Counted from the stretch's first letter, positions 17,168 through 27,067 are shown. The stretch is DNA of 64,000 bases from an uncultured Dokdonia sp. (GCF_947496725.1 NZ_CANMDS010000005.1:124001-188000), one strand, 5' to 3'. Made by a program: numbers and translations. Notes: generated by a model from the letters alone, not told the origin.

Positions 17168-17587
17168 TTATTTACCGCTTTCTACTTTTAAAGATCCGCC
17201 CTCTGTTTTGAGTTTGTCTCCTGCTTCTAATTTTAATGGAGTCTCACCTGTTGGTGCCTTGACTTCAAGTATTTCTTTTATCGTTACAATCTCATCCCAA
17301 CCTTCCTCTCCAGCTGCTTTTGAGTGCAATTCTCCTTTTATAATTACTGGCACCATATCAAACTCATCACGTTGTAATGGTTTTATAATAGTTGCCAGCT
17401 CGTGCATTTTTTCATCTAGTGTTACGCCATAAATAAAAGTATCTCCTTTAAGTACAGCAGCATCTGCTAGATAAATAAATTCTCCCTCTAGTGTTTCAAA
17501 TTCGGCAGCAACTTGATTACTTGCTGGGGTTTCCTTGCAAGAAATAAATGCTGTTATCGCTATCGCTAAGAGGAGAAATTTTTTCAT
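17168..17587 (-). CDS. Lipoprotein of unknown function within the suf operon
   Basis: A 139-residue lipoprotein: signal [17 protein letters not shown] with the lipobox cysteine at residue 17. The mature part has [28 protein letters not shown] and ends in a low-complexity Lys/Glu/Gly tail ([14 protein letters not shown]). It looks like a small one-domain beta protein, and I do not recognise the family with confidence. It begins two bases after the MBL lipoprotein gene and precedes sufC, so both exported proteins are inserted between sufB and sufC. Confidence 0.78.
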   Translation of the reverse strand: MKKFLLLAIAITAFISCKETPASNQVAAEFETLEGEFIYLADAAVLKGDTFIYGVTLDEKMHELATIIKPLQRDEFDMVPVIIKGELHSKAAGEEGWDEIVTIKEILEVKAPTGETPLKLEAGDKLKTEGGSLKVESGK

Positions 17588-17589
17588 TC

Positions 17590-18474
17590 TTAATTAAGTA
17601 TTGCTGGTGTTTTTGCAAAGTCTTCGGCGTCGTGCTGTATGATTACCGTTGCGTTTTGCGCTTTCGCGAAAGCTTCAAATTCCTTTATACTCTTCTCTGT
17701 TGTTGGAATGTCGTAGTTAAACTGAGGTACAACAGCGTTTTGTCTATTTTTCTCAAAGTGATATATATCACCAGATAATAGGGTGGGACCATTGTTTTTA
17801 AGTTGTAAAAACAATACTTGGTGTCCTGCAGTATGACCAGGCATAGATTTTATGATAACTGTACCGTCGCCAAAGACATCTTTGTCTCCATCTAGTTTTT
17901 CTACATTAGTAAGCTGGTTAAAACTAGCTGGTGCATAAAAACTATTTCCTTGAATCTCCTCACTGTTTGCAAAGTCATATTCTGTAGATTGTACAAACCA
18001 CTTGGCCTTAGGAAAATGATTTGCAGCTCCCGTGTGATCAAAATGTATGTGAGAAAAAGCAATCATATCTACATCCTCTGTTGTCATCCCAACACTCGCA
18101 AGTTGCGTCTTTATAGAATCTTTACGAGAGATAGTAAAAGCACCTCCTTCTGGTGTGTATGGCTCTTGACCTACTAGCATCTCAGGTAAACCTGTATCCC
18201 AAAGTAACACCCCATCTGGATGCTTTATTACATAAAAGGCATCTGCAAGTTCTTTTGACTCTCCTTTATACGTGTCTCCTTGAGCAAACAGATTGAGGTT
18301 ATTTGCTTGAACAGTACCTCCAGAAAACTTATAAAGAGTTACTTCTGGTGTTTCATTAGTAACAGTTTCCGCTTTTTCTTGAGCGTCTCTTTTACCATCT
18401 TCAAACCCCTTTTTAAACTCCTCACACGAAGTAAAAAGGCCGGCAATGATTGCTATGATAACTAGTTTTTTCAT
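17590..18474 (-). CDS. MBL-fold metallohydrolase, lipoprotein
   Basis: A 294-residue metallo-beta-lactamase fold enzyme with a lipoprotein signal (LVIIAIIAGLFTSC). The zinc motif is FSHIHFDHTGAANHF, later GHTAGHQVLF and SGDIYHF; the layout resembles lactonase-type (AHL-lactonase-like) members, which also have the HxHxDH and late Asp/His ligands. The substrate is unknown; an acyl-lactone is only one option. The palindrome at 17660 is read as EAFAKAQNA near the C-terminus. It is cotranscribed between sufB and sufC, an odd place for an exported hydrolase. Confidence 0.85.
   Translation of the reverse strand: MKKLVIIAIIAGLFTSCEEFKKGFEDGKRDAQEKAETVTNETPEVTLYKFSGGTVQANNLNLFAQGDTYKGESKELADAFYVIKHPDGVLLWDTGLPEMLVGQEPYTPEGGAFTISRKDSIKTQLASVGMTTEDVDMIAFSHIHFDHTGAANHFPKAKWFVQSTEYDFANSEEIQGNSFYAPASFNQLTNVEKLDGDKDVFGDGTVIIKSMPGHTAGHQVLFLQLKNNGPTLLSGDIYHFEKNRQNAVVPQFNYDIPTTEKSIKEFEAFAKAQNATVIIQHDAEDFAKTPAILN
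17660..17673. repeat. Dispersed palindrome, copy 6 (in MBL gene)
   Basis: Perfect 14-mer; read as AFAKA near the C-terminus of the MBL protein. Confidence 0.95.
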
Positions 18475-18503
18475 CTCTTAGTTTGATTGAGTGTTATGAC
18501 AAT

Positions 18504-19949
18504 CTATCCTACAGATCCTTCTAGACTGATCTCAAGTAACTTCTGAGCTTCTACAGCAAACTCCATAGGGAGTTTGTTAAGTACCTCTTTTGAGAAGCCG
18601 TTTACGATAAGGGCAATTGCCTTCTCGGTATCAATACCACGCTGGTTACAATAAAAAATCTGGTCTTCACCTATCTTACTAGTTGTTGCCTCGTGTTCTA
18701 CTTGAGCAGTCTTATTTTTTGTCTCAATATATGGGAAGGTGTGGGCTCCACACTCGTTACCCATAAGTAGTGAGTCACATTGCGAGAAGTTACGAGCATT
18801 TGTAGCTCCAGAGTTAATCTTTACAAGACCTCTATATGAGTTTTGAGATTTACCGGCAGAGATACCTTTTGAGATAATCGTACTTTTAGTATTCTTACCT
18901 AAGTGTATCATTTTTGTACCCGTATCTGCTTGCTGGTGATTATTAGTCACAGCGATAGAGTAAAATTCTCCTATTGAGTTGTCACCTTTTAAGATACAAG
19001 AAGGATACTTCCACGTTACTGCAGATCCTGTCTCTACTTGTGTCCAAGAGATTTTTGCATTTTTCTCACAAAGACCACGCTTTGTTACAAAGTTGTAAAC
19101 TCCTCCTTTACCCTCTGCGTTACCAGGGTACCAGTTTTGCACGGTGCTGTACTTAATCTCTGCATCATCTAGAGCGATAAGCTCTACCACTGCGGCGTGT
19201 AGTTGGTTTTCATCACGACTAGGCGCTGTACAACCTTCTAGGTAACTTACATAACTACCCTCATCTGCCACGAGTAATGTTCTTTCAAACTGTCCAGTAC
19301 CTCCTTGATTTATACGGAAGTAAGTAGAAAGCTCCATAGGGCAACGCACCCCTTTAGGAATGTAACAGAAAGATCCGTCAGAAAACACAGCACTGTTAAG
19401 AGCTGCATAGTAGTTGTCTTTTACAGGGACAATGGTACCTAGGTGCTTACGCACTAGTTCTGGATGTTCCTTTATTGCCTCAGAGATACTCATAAAGATG
19501 ATCCCTTTTTCGGCTAGTGTTTTCTTAAATGTAGTTGCTACAGATACAGAGTCTACTACAATATCCATCGCGACATTGTTCATTCTCTTTTGCTCATCTA
19601 TAGAGATACCTAGTTTTTTGTACATCGCCAGTAAATCTGGATCTACATCATCTAGAGTTTTATTTGGATCTACAGATTTTGGTGCAGAGTAATATGCGAT
19701 AGATTGAAAATCTGGCTTTTCATAATTTACGTTTGCCCAGTCTGGTTCTTCCATAGACTGCCACACTTTGTAAGCTTCAAGCCTCCAGTCTGTCATCCAT
19801 TGTGGTTCTTCCTTTTTCTTAGAAATTGCACGAATGATGTCTTCATTTAATCCTACAGGAAATGTCTCAGTCTCGATGTCTGTAAAAAAACCATACTCAT
19901 ATTCTTTGGTTTTTAACTCTTCCCTTAAATCGTCTTCAGTATATGCCAT
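18504..19949 (-). CDS. sufB: Fe-S cluster assembly protein SufB
   Basis: A 481-residue SufB, the scaffold subunit that forms the nascent cluster with SufD and SufC. Typical stretches are [18 protein letters not shown] at the N-terminus, [67 protein letters not shown] and the ending [19 protein letters not shown]. Length and order match the family. It follows iscA after 55 bases that hold a palindrome copy. Confidence 0.97.
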   Translation of the reverse strand: MAYTEDDLREELKTKEYEYGFFTDIETETFPVGLNEDIIRAISKKKEEPQWMTDWRLEAYKVWQSMEEPDWANVNYEKPDFQSIAYYSAPKSVDPNKTLDDVDPDLLAMYKKLGISIDEQKRMNNVAMDIVVDSVSVATTFKKTLAEKGIIFMSISEAIKEHPELVRKHLGTIVPVKDNYYAALNSAVFSDGSFCYIPKGVRCPMELSTYFRINQGGTGQFERTLLVADEGSYVSYLEGCTAPSRDENQLHAAVVELIALDDAEIKYSTVQNWYPGNAEGKGGVYNFVTKRGLCEKNAKISWTQVETGSAVTWKYPSCILKGDNSIGEFYSIAVTNNHQQADTGTKMIHLGKNTKSTIISKGISAGKSQNSYRGLVKINSGATNARNFSQCDSLLMGNECGAHTFPYIETKNKTAQVEHEATTSKIGEDQIFYCNQRGIDTEKAIALIVNGFSKEVLNKLPMEFAVEAQKLLEISLEGSVG

Positions 19950-19973
19950 TGTATCTTTTTCTAGCTAGGGTAC

Positions 19974-19987
19974 GCTTTCGCGAAAGC
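19974..19987. repeat. Dispersed palindrome, copy 7
   Basis: Intergenic between iscA and sufB; perfect 20-base form at 19971-19990. Confidence 0.95.
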
Positions 19988-20004
19988 GTACTAACATTTT
20001 TTAT

Positions 20005-20334
20005 TTATAGTGAGAAACTTTCTCCGCAACCACAAGTGCGTTGTGCGTTGGGATTGTTAAACACAAAACCTTTACCATTAAGTCCTCCGCTATACTCTAG
20101 CGTAGTACCTATGAGGTAGAGAAAACTTTTTTTGTCTACGATTAGTTTTACATCGTTGTCTTCAAAAACTTTATCATCTTCTTTATGAGCTTTGTCAAAA
20201 TGAAGGTCATATGACAAGCCACTGCAACCACCACTTTTTACACCTACGCGCACATAGTCTGTGGTTACATCAAAACCGTCCTCCTGCATAAGGCTGGCGA
20301 TCTTAATTTTTGCTGCTGGATCTACTTTAATCAT
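20005..20334 (-). CDS. IscA/SufA-type Fe-S carrier (HesB family)
   Basis: A 109-residue A-type carrier. The three cluster cysteines are in KSGGCSGLSYDL and the closing RTCGCGESF. It begins the SUF operon, with a well-formed promoter 19 bases upstream, and hands clusters from SufBCD to target enzymes. Confidence 0.95.
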   Translation of the reverse strand: MIKVDPAAKIKIASLMQEDGFDVTTDYVRVGVKSGGCSGLSYDLHFDKAHKEDDKVFEDNDVKLIVDKKSFLYLIGTTLEYSGGLNGKGFVFNNPNAQRTCGCGESFSL

Positions 20335-20353
20335 AATCGGTCTAAATAGTTTG

Positions 20354-20383
20354 CAAATATACGGCTTAGGTCGCGTTTTTCAA
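20354..20383 (-). promoter_or_regulatory. Promoter of the iscA-suf operon
   Basis: Minus strand: TTG (20383-20381), 19 bases, TATATTTG (20361-20354), then 19 bases to the ATG of iscA. Confidence 0.7.
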
Positions 20384-20473
20384 CGCATCCTAACATATAA
20401 CTAACAGATGGTGAGATAGGTGTTTTCTATAGTGAAGTATAGTTTATAGTTTTTGCTTTGTTATGTGTGTGAT

Positions 20474-22825
20474 TTATAGGGTTTTCATAAACCCTAAATT
20501 GTCTATAATGATTACTCCTTCTGGGGTTTTGTCAAACCGAAATACTAGATGATTTATAGAGGAGATGTCAAAGTCTGGGTTCCTTTCTTGAATCTCTGCA
20601 AATGGAAACATAAAGGTTTGAAAAATGTTTTCTGAGGCGCTATCATCTGTGATAAACTGTGACTTCCATATGCGTACTTCTATTTCGCGTTGCAATGCAG
20701 AAAAATCACTAAGACAGAAGGTGACTTTTTGACCATCGCTGTTTGAAATGATGATACTAAAATCTATAGGTGCATCTGGGATGTTGTCCTCAAGCTTTTC
20801 ATCATCTGTTTCATTTTCCTTTTCAATTTCTTTTTCGAGCTCGTTTTCTGTAGTATCTTCATTATCTTTCCATTTTCCGCTAGACTTAGGGTTTGTACTT
20901 TCTGTAGACTCTGCGAGGGTAAAAGTGAGTGCCATTGTGCTATCTAACGGCTCTGGCTTAAAAGTATACTTATAGGTTGCCACTAGTGAGTCTGGTATAG
21001 GATCACCTTCTTCTATATCTTTATAGTGCCAGCCCACAAAAGCCGCTCGAGAACCTTTTTCTCCCCATTTAAGACTAATTTCTTGTTCTCGCCAGACAGT
21101 TACATTTGTACTCTTAATTGTAGTGCTGTCTTTTGTACCTGTGATTACATTAAAATCTTCGTCATATGTTGCTAGCGGAGTAAAAGAGCTATCTTCATAT
21201 TGACTTAAATAGATTGTTTCTGGAAGCCAGTCTGCGGCTGTTCGAGCATCTACAAATAGTGGTTTATAACTCATCTTATCTGTAAGTGTTGTTTCTAAAA
21301 AAGCACTTATGTAAACGCGGGCAATCTCGCGTTGCTCCTCTCCAGATAGAAGCTGCTTATTATTAAGAAAATAGGTGCTGGCATCTGAGGTGTCATTTTC
21401 TCCCCAGCTGGTGTTAAACTGGCCGTGATTTGCTCCTTGTACATACACGGCAGATTTAAAATGAGATGTGCTGTCTGAGAAGGTGATTCGTTCATATTGT
21501 TTTGACCCAGCAAAGGAAGTCACATCACCATCTTGAGAACCGTGTATAGTAAGGTAGCTCACATCTTTTAACTCGTTAGGCGCATTGCCAGGTTGATACT
21601 GCCCATCTACAGGTGCAATAGCTACTATAGATTTGATATTAAAATTATAGTCTAAGGGTATGGACGCATCATCAGAGTAGTAGGGTAGGGTATTCATAAA
21701 AGCGGCGTGACCCACAGCTTCTCCACCCCTAGAGTGTCCCATTAGAGCAATACTAGTCGTGTCTATTTTTTGATAAAAAGGATGATTCTCAGTTTTGTTC
21801 CACTCGTGCCATACACGTAGGTGTTCTAATAGCATCCAGCCTCTGGCATCGTTTTCCTCATCAAGTCCGCCCGTAATATCTGCCCAAGAGCCATTAAGAA
21901 AGTTTTGATCTACAGATACAGTAATAATACCTCTAGAAGCGAGTAGCTCCCCAAGATACTCATAACCTACATCTGAGAAGTCTGACATTAAGTGATTACC
22001 GTGTACAATGAGCGCGAGTGGGAATGACCCTTCTCCTTCTGGATACCATATATATCCATTAAGCGGTAACTCTTTATCATCAAAACCCCAAAAGTGTTCC
22101 CTATACCAGCCACTGAGACCCTCCCAATTATCTAAAAAAGGAACACCATTTACGGCTTTTGTAGTAAGGGTGACATCTTTGCCAAATTCTGGTCTATGTT
22201 TGTCCTTACCACTACCATATGTTATCTTTTTTACAGTATAATCTCCTCGTGCTGCAGGTGACGGAGCTTCTATTTTTTGCACAGCACTTTTATGCAATGC
22301 AGCAGCATTAAGTACTGGTTTTATGTCAAAACCGCGTGGGAGTAATCCATTAATAACACTTACCAAACCTATGATGCCAACTAGCAGGCACAGAAGTGCA
22401 ATTCCTTTTTTAACCTTAGATAAGGATGAAAATACATTTGTGGTAAATAATGCAATAACTCCACCTATTAAGGAGATAATACAAAAAGCAAAAAATACAT
22501 AGATACCCTCAAAGGCGAGTGCTACAAATAATAGAGGGATTGCAATGAGCAGCGCTAGCTTCAATATTTTAGGCATACGGTTGTATTTCCTTAAAATCCA
22601 TAAAAAGAAATATGCGCTAAGCACTATGATTATCACAAAGACCGCAAAGAAGAGTAAAAACCAAGGGTCTTTTGATTTTGTGACAGAAGCGATAGCTGCT
22701 ATAGTATATAAAATGGCACTTACTATGAGCAAGGCAATCGCTGCTCCTCGCGTGCTCGTTTTGCCTGGAGTTACTTTTGCGAGAATCTTATAAAACCATT
22801 TTTTTAACTGCTTGAGTTTTTTCAT
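20474..22825 (-). CDS. Membrane-anchored alpha/beta-hydrolase
   Basis: About 783 residues from the ATG at 22825, which gives MKKLKQLKKWFYK; upstream in-frame starts (to 22942) would run into the promoter side of the divergent TonB receptor gene. Four to five membrane helices fill roughly residues 30-175, and the rest is a large hydrolase domain. The nucleophile elbow is MGHSRGGEAVGHAAF, the oxyanion region ALIVHGNHL, and a candidate acid/base pair is HGSQDGDV and GANHGQFN. A Glu/Asp-rich linker (about 690-720) precedes a final beta domain. It may be a cell-envelope lipase or acyl hydrolase; the substrate is unknown. Confidence 0.8.
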   Translation of the reverse strand: MKKLKQLKKWFYKILAKVTPGKTSTRGAAIALLIVSAILYTIAAIASVTKSKDPWFLLFFAVFVIIIVLSAYFFLWILRKYNRMPKILKLALLIAIPLLFVALAFEGIYVFFAFCIISLIGGVIALFTTNVFSSLSKVKKGIALLCLLVGIIGLVSVINGLLPRGFDIKPVLNAAALHKSAVQKIEAPSPAARGDYTVKKITYGSGKDKHRPEFGKDVTLTTKAVNGVPFLDNWEGLSGWYREHFWGFDDKELPLNGYIWYPEGEGSFPLALIVHGNHLMSDFSDVGYEYLGELLASRGIITVSVDQNFLNGSWADITGGLDEENDARGWMLLEHLRVWHEWNKTENHPFYQKIDTTSIALMGHSRGGEAVGHAAFMNTLPYYSDDASIPLDYNFNIKSIVAIAPVDGQYQPGNAPNELKDVSYLTIHGSQDGDVTSFAGSKQYERITFSDSTSHFKSAVYVQGANHGQFNTSWGENDTSDASTYFLNNKQLLSGEEQREIARVYISAFLETTLTDKMSYKPLFVDARTAADWLPETIYLSQYEDSSFTPLATYDEDFNVITGTKDSTTIKSTNVTVWREQEISLKWGEKGSRAAFVGWHYKDIEEGDPIPDSLVATYKYTFKPEPLDSTMALTFTLAESTESTNPKSSGKWKDNEDTTENELEKEIEKENETDDEKLEDNIPDAPIDFSIIISNSDGQKVTFCLSDFSALQREIEVRIWKSQFITDDSASENIFQTFMFPFAEIQERNPDFDISSINHLVFRFDKTPEGVIIIDNLGFMKTL

Positions 22826-22910
22826 CTTAATTGTATGATTGGTATAAGTAAAGGTAGCTTTATTTTGATGTTCTTCTGGTAGGCAGTACTTTTCGGTAAA
22901 AATTAAGCCA

Positions 22911-24950
22911 TTGAAAAAGACACGCATCGTAACACTTATCAATTTGTTAGCTTTTGCATCAATTTGTTACAGTCAGACGGGGTCAATACCTGAGCAAACT
23001 ATAGATACTGTAATCATACAATCTACTAGAATACAAAGTACTCTAGACAGAATTCCTGCCGCTGTTTCTGTAATTAAAACAGTACCACAAGATGCAACAC
23101 GACAGCAATTATCACTACAAGAATATGTACAAGGAGTTCCTGGAGTTTTTACTCAGAATGTGACGAACTTTGCTCAAGATTTAAGAGTCTCTATACGCGG
23201 TTTTGGGGCCCGGTCTAGTTTTGGGATACGAGGGATAAAGCTTATTGTAGACGGCATACCAGAAACTACGCCAGATGGTCAAGGGCAATTAGATAACCTC
23301 ACTTTAGGAATTATAGATCTTATAGAGGTTATAAAAGGGCCTAGCTCGAGTCTTTACGGAAATGCCTCTGGAGGAGTTATTGATATAAAAACAAGGTCTT
23401 ATGATTCAGAAAATCTAGGTACTGATATAAAGGTGGGCGCTGGTGCTTTCGGTTTTCAAAATTATCAAGCCACAGCAGCTATAGGAGACTCACTAGCGAG
23501 TTATATCTTTCACGCAAATTATATGCAGTCTGATGGATACAGAGATCAAAGTGGTTTTGAGCAAATTAATACTAATTTTAAAGGAAAATTTGCACTTGCA
23601 GACAGCCTTTACCTAACCACCATACTTAATTACACAGATGCCCCGCAGGCAGATGACCCAGGAGGGTTGACATTAGAAGAGGTAAATGCAAACAGAAGAC
23701 AAGCCCGCGATCGCAACCAGCTTTTTAAAACTGGAGAAGCTATCTCACAGCTTAAAGTAGGAGCGAGTTTAGAGTGGTTAATAAATAAAAAGAGCAGCTT
23801 CACCACCTATGGGTTTTATAGCAATAGGCTTTTTGATGGACTACTTCCTTTTGAAAATGGTGGCATAGTAGACCTCAATCGTAATTATATGGGTCAGGGA
23901 GCAGCCTATAGATATACTAAGGGTCATAACACCTTACAAGTAGGGTATGATTTTGCTTTTCAAAATGACAGTCGCCGCAGGTTTCAAAACCTTGAAGGCG
24001 AGCAAGGAGATCTTTCCCTTAGTCAAAAGGAGAAGTTTACAAACCTTGGAGTTTACCTTACAGATCACTTCAATATTAATAAATGGCTTTTTACCGCCGG
24101 GGCTAGATTTGATTACAATAAACTTTCGGCAGATGATGATTTTCTTAGCGACGGGGATGATTCTGGGAGTGTGACTTTAAATTCTTTTAATCCAAGTGTG
24201 GGTGTGAGTTACGCTTTCGCGAAAGCGTTTATACCCTTTATAAATGTGTCAACCAGTTTTGAAACTCCATCATTATCTGAGGTGTCTACGAGTCCAGATG
24301 GTCTTTCAGGCTTTAACGAAAATTTAGCTCCTCAAAAAGCGACAAGCGTTGAGGTGGGTGTAAAGGGAGCCTTAAGTAACAAGCTGCGTTATCAAGTAAC
24401 CACTTTTAGTATAAATACACGTGACGACCTTGTCCCTTTTGAACTAGAAGCTTTTCCAGATCGCGAGTTTTATAGAAATGCAGGTAAAACTAACAGGCTA
24501 GGTGTTGAGGTAGAGGGGCAGTATGCCTTCTCAAAAAACCTGCAAGCCACAGCATCTTATACCTACTCAGATTTTACTTATGATGAGTTTACCGTGGGAG
24601 ATACAGATTATGCGGGTAATGCCTTGCCTGGTATTGCAAAGCATATGTCTACTTTGGGATTATTATATGATACAGATGCAGGTTTTAGTGCACGGGTGAG
24701 TGCAAACTTTATAGGGTCACAGTTTGCACAAGATAGTAATGACACAGAGATAGACGGCTACGAGCTGGTAAACGTACAGCTTAGTTACCAGACTCTGTTT
24801 AGAGAAATACAAATCAAGCCGTATCTTGGGATCAATAATGCACTCGATCAAGAATACACAGATAATGTGCGTATCAATGCTTTTGGCAACAGGTTTTATG
24901 AGCCAGCACCTGGGTTTACAATGTATGGAGGGGTTATCTTAAATTTTTAA
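22911..24950 (+). CDS. TonB-dependent receptor, FecA-like
   Basis: A 679-residue outer-membrane receptor. TTG start (22911) gives signal peptide MKKTRIVTLINLLAFASICYS. There is no N-terminal CarboxypepD-like domain; the plug runs from about residue 35 (VPGVFTQNVTNFAQDLRVSIRG, with RGFGARSSFGIRG and VDGIPETTPDGQG) and the 22-strand barrel ends in GGVILNF. FecA-type siderophore or metal complexes are common substrates. It is cotranscribed with a TauE-family exporter 3 bases downstream. The palindrome at 24213 is read as SYAFAKAFIP in the barrel. Confidence 0.9.
   Translation: MKKTRIVTLINLLAFASICYSQTGSIPEQTIDTVIIQSTRIQSTLDRIPAAVSVIKTVPQDATRQQLSLQEYVQGVPGVFTQNVTNFAQDLRVSIRGFGARSSFGIRGIKLIVDGIPETTPDGQGQLDNLTLGIIDLIEVIKGPSSSLYGNASGGVIDIKTRSYDSENLGTDIKVGAGAFGFQNYQATAAIGDSLASYIFHANYMQSDGYRDQSGFEQINTNFKGKFALADSLYLTTILNYTDAPQADDPGGLTLEEVNANRRQARDRNQLFKTGEAISQLKVGASLEWLINKKSSFTTYGFYSNRLFDGLLPFENGGIVDLNRNYMGQGAAYRYTKGHNTLQVGYDFAFQNDSRRRFQNLEGEQGDLSLSQKEKFTNLGVYLTDHFNINKWLFTAGARFDYNKLSADDDFLSDGDDSGSVTLNSFNPSVGVSYAFAKAFIPFINVSTSFETPSLSEVSTSPDGLSGFNENLAPQKATSVEVGVKGALSNKLRYQVTTFSINTRDDLVPFELEAFPDREFYRNAGKTNRLGVEVEGQYAFSKNLQATASYTYSDFTYDEFTVGDTDYAGNALPGIAKHMSTLGLLYDTDAGFSARVSANFIGSQFAQDSNDTEIDGYELVNVQLSYQTLFREIQIKPYLGINNALDQEYTDNVRINAFGNRFYEPAPGFTMYGGVILNF
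24213..24226. repeat. Dispersed palindrome, copy 8 (in TonB receptor)
   Basis: Perfect 14-mer; read as AFAKA in the barrel domain. Confidence 0.95.
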
Positions 24951-24953
24951 AAA

Positions 24954-25712
24954 GTGACAGAATTACAAACATATGCTATCGCCATCATAGGAGCCTTAAT
25001 AGCTGGAGGGATTAACACCCTTGCAGGTAACGGTAGCGCCATAACACTCACCATACTAACCGAGGTGCTAGGCTTACCTCCTAATGTAGCAAACGGCACA
25101 AACAGAATAGGCATTTTTACACAGTGTGCAGCAACCTCGTGGGTGTTTCATAAAAACGGGAGGCTTAATATCGCTCGTCATAAAAAGTACATTATTCCCA
25201 TTTTTATAGGCGCGGTTGCGGGAGGCCTGCTTGCGATAAATGTAAGTAATGAGCAGTTTAGAGCTGTGTTTAAATTTATGATGCTCTTTATGCTTGTTGC
25301 TGTACTCGTAAGACCTAAACGCTGGTTGCGAGAGACAGATCTTGAGTTTAGACCTAAGTGGTATATCTACATTCCTCTATTATTTGCACTAGGCTTTTAT
25401 GGAGGGTTTATACAGATGGGGATGGGAGTCTTCTTTCTTATTATTATGGTGCTGGGTATGCGTATGAATATCATAGAAAGTAATGCGCTTAAAGGATTTG
25501 TCATAGGTCTCTATACGTTACTAGTGATAGGTCTATTCCATTACCAAGGTCTTATTGACTGGAAACTAGGGTTTATTATGGCTGTGGGACAAACTATAGG
25601 AGGTTTTCTCACCGCTCGCTTTGCCACAAAGTATAAGGGAGCAGATAAGGTGGCTTACTATGTTTTAATAGTAGTGCTCATAGCAGCCATTGCAAAATTA
25701 TTTTTATTTTAA
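24954..25712 (+). CDS. TauE/SafE-family membrane transporter
   Basis: A 252-residue protein with about eight membrane helices and the family's N-terminal motif AGGINTLAGNGSAITLTIL, repeated in weaker form at GGFIQMGMGVFFLI, as expected for the two-fold repeat of TauE/SafE. Members are predicted exporters or importers of sulfite or organosulfonates and some other anions; the substrate here is unknown. GTG start at 24954, three bases after the receptor stop, so they form one transcript. Confidence 0.88.
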   Translation: MTELQTYAIAIIGALIAGGINTLAGNGSAITLTILTEVLGLPPNVANGTNRIGIFTQCAATSWVFHKNGRLNIARHKKYIIPIFIGAVAGGLLAINVSNEQFRAVFKFMMLFMLVAVLVRPKRWLRETDLEFRPKWYIYIPLLFALGFYGGFIQMGMGVFFLIIMVLGMRMNIIESNALKGFVIGLYTLLVIGLFHYQGLIDWKLGFIMAVGQTIGGFLTARFATKYKGADKVAYYVLIVVLIAAIAKLFLF

Positions 25713-25718
25713 GTGTCC

Positions 25719-25732
25719 GTTTTCGCGAAAGC
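25719..25732. repeat. Dispersed palindrome, degenerate form
   Basis: GTTTTCGCGAAAGC, one base off the perfect 14-mer, between the TauE and ThuA genes. Confidence 0.75.
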
Positions 25733-25769
25733 GTGATACCCACTCACATTATCAAAAAAAACTATTTAT

Positions 25770-26837
25770 ATGAAAAATCTCTATCTAGCAGCACTCACTT
25801 TTATGTCCATTATAGTAATAGGATGTGGAGAGCAAGGTCAAACAGAAAAGCAAGAAGAGATGCAACCCAAAAAGTTGCGTGCACTCGTAATAGATGGTCA
25901 GAATAATCACGGAGTATGGCCTAAAACTTCGGTGATGATGAAATCTTACCTTGAAGAAACAGGCCTATTTATAGTAGACCTTCATCGTGCAAAATACCTG
26001 TATCAAGGACCACACCACGGCACTGTAAATGGTATTAATCACGATAGTATAACAAAGCTGGTAGATCTATATAGATGGGAAGATTATAGAGTACATACCT
26101 CTACAGACACCATTACGCCAGACCCAAGTTTTAATCCACAATTTAATAAGTATGATGTGGTTATTTCAAATTTTGGGATGGACTCAAGCGAGTGGACAGA
26201 TGAGGTAAAATCTAATTTTGAGCAGTATATGGCAAGCGGTGGAGGACTGGTAGTTGTACACGCGGCAAATAATTCCTTTGGAGACTGGGAGGCATATAAC
26301 AAGATGATAGGTGTAGGTGGCTGGGGTCATCGTGACCTTACCAAAGGAAATCAGATTTATTATAATGAAAATGATGAGCAAGTTATCGCTCCTGTAAACG
26401 GTGAGGAATCTTCTCACGGCCCAGAGGTTGAGTTTTTAATTACGACCAGAGCGCCAGAGCATCCTATTATGAAAGATCTACCTGCAGAGTGGTTACATAC
26501 TAAAGACGAATTATATGACCGCCTGCGTGGTCCTGCAGAAAATGTTACGGTGCTAGCCACTGCATACTCAGATGTAGAAGGTAATGCACAACCTTGGGCA
26601 CCAGAAAATAAGGGGTCTGGGCGTACAGAGCCATTACTTATGGCTATTAACTACGAGGAGGGTCGCGTGTTTCATACAGCGCTAGGACATATGGATTACT
26701 CTATGGAGGGTGTTGGGTTTATTACAACACTACAAAGAGGGGCAGAGTGGGCAGCTACAGGAAAGGTGACCCAAGAGGCACCAAAAGATTTTCCAACAAA
26801 AAAGAGCGCAAAAATGCGCTCTTATAATCCTTTATAA
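25770..26837 (+). CDS. ThuA-domain lipoprotein
   Basis: A 355-residue protein with lipoprotein signal MKNLYLAALTFMSIIVIGC. The ThuA fold (class I glutamine-amidotransferase-like) is seen in LRALVIDGQNNHGVWP, VISNFGMDSSEW, GGGLVVVHAANNSFGDWEAYNKMIG and GRVFHTALGHMDYSM. ThuA was first linked to trehalose use, and later proteins of this family to sugar-derivative metabolism; the substrate here is unknown. It is the third gene after the receptor and TauE genes with a 57-base gap holding a palindrome variant. Its last codons contain the terminator of the opposing gene. Confidence 0.87.
   Translation: MKNLYLAALTFMSIIVIGCGEQGQTEKQEEMQPKKLRALVIDGQNNHGVWPKTSVMMKSYLEETGLFIVDLHRAKYLYQGPHHGTVNGINHDSITKLVDLYRWEDYRVHTSTDTITPDPSFNPQFNKYDVVISNFGMDSSEWTDEVKSNFEQYMASGGGLVVVHAANNSFGDWEAYNKMIGVGGWGHRDLTKGNQIYYNENDEQVIAPVNGEESSHGPEVEFLITTRAPEHPIMKDLPAEWLHTKDELYDRLRGPAENVTVLATAYSDVEGNAQPWAPENKGSGRTEPLLMAINYEEGRVFHTALGHMDYSMEGVGFITTLQRGAEWAATGKVTQEAPKDFPTKKSAKMRSYNPL
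26796..26823 (-). terminator. Terminator for the 73-aa gene, inside the thuA coding end
   Basis: Perfect 9-base stem AAGAGCGCA/TGCGCTCTT (26802-26810 and 26815-26823) with an AAAA loop, and a plus-strand A run before it. Read on the minus strand it is a classic stem plus U tract placed 23 bases after the stop of the 26846 gene. It also codes for KKSAKMRSY in ThuA. Confidence 0.8.
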
Positions 26838-26845
26838 AAATGTAA

Positions 26846-27067
26846 TTAAGCGGCAAGTCTCCCCTTAATACGTTTCTCTATTTTTTTCTTTTTTACAGTA
26901 AGACGTTTCATAACCTCCATAAGGTGGCTATCTTTTGTTTTTTTGTAAATCTCGTTTATGGCAAGAATGAGTTTCTTTCCTTCTCTAGAAGCGGCAACTC
27001 TGTCGCTTGTAGACATATGACTCATTGTTCTATTTTCATAAACTTCAGCTTGTTGTAAGAGGTCCAT
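26846..27067 (-). CDS. Small basic protein, function unknown
   Basis: A 73-residue cytoplasmic protein: predicted all-helical, with a strongly basic C-terminal half (RLTVKKKKIEKRIKGRL) and no motif I know. Its stop is 8 bases from the opposite thuA stop. The base content of the coding region and a good terminator argue that it is a real gene. A nucleic-acid or ribosome-associated role would fit the charge but is speculation. Confidence 0.65.
   Translation of the reverse strand: MDLLQQAEVYENRTMSHMSTSDRVAASREGKKLILAINEIYKKTKDSHLMEVMKRLTVKKKKIEKRIKGRLAA

Noticed and set aside
17590-18474. Quorum-quenching acyl-homoserine-lactone lactonase
   Set aside because: Only the general MBL motif supports it; the lipoprotein location and SUF context give no evidence for this substrate.
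20478-20495. Hairpin AGGGTTT/AAACCCT at the end of the membrane hydrolase as a terminator
   Set aside because: It lies within the final codons and no U tract follows on the minus strand.
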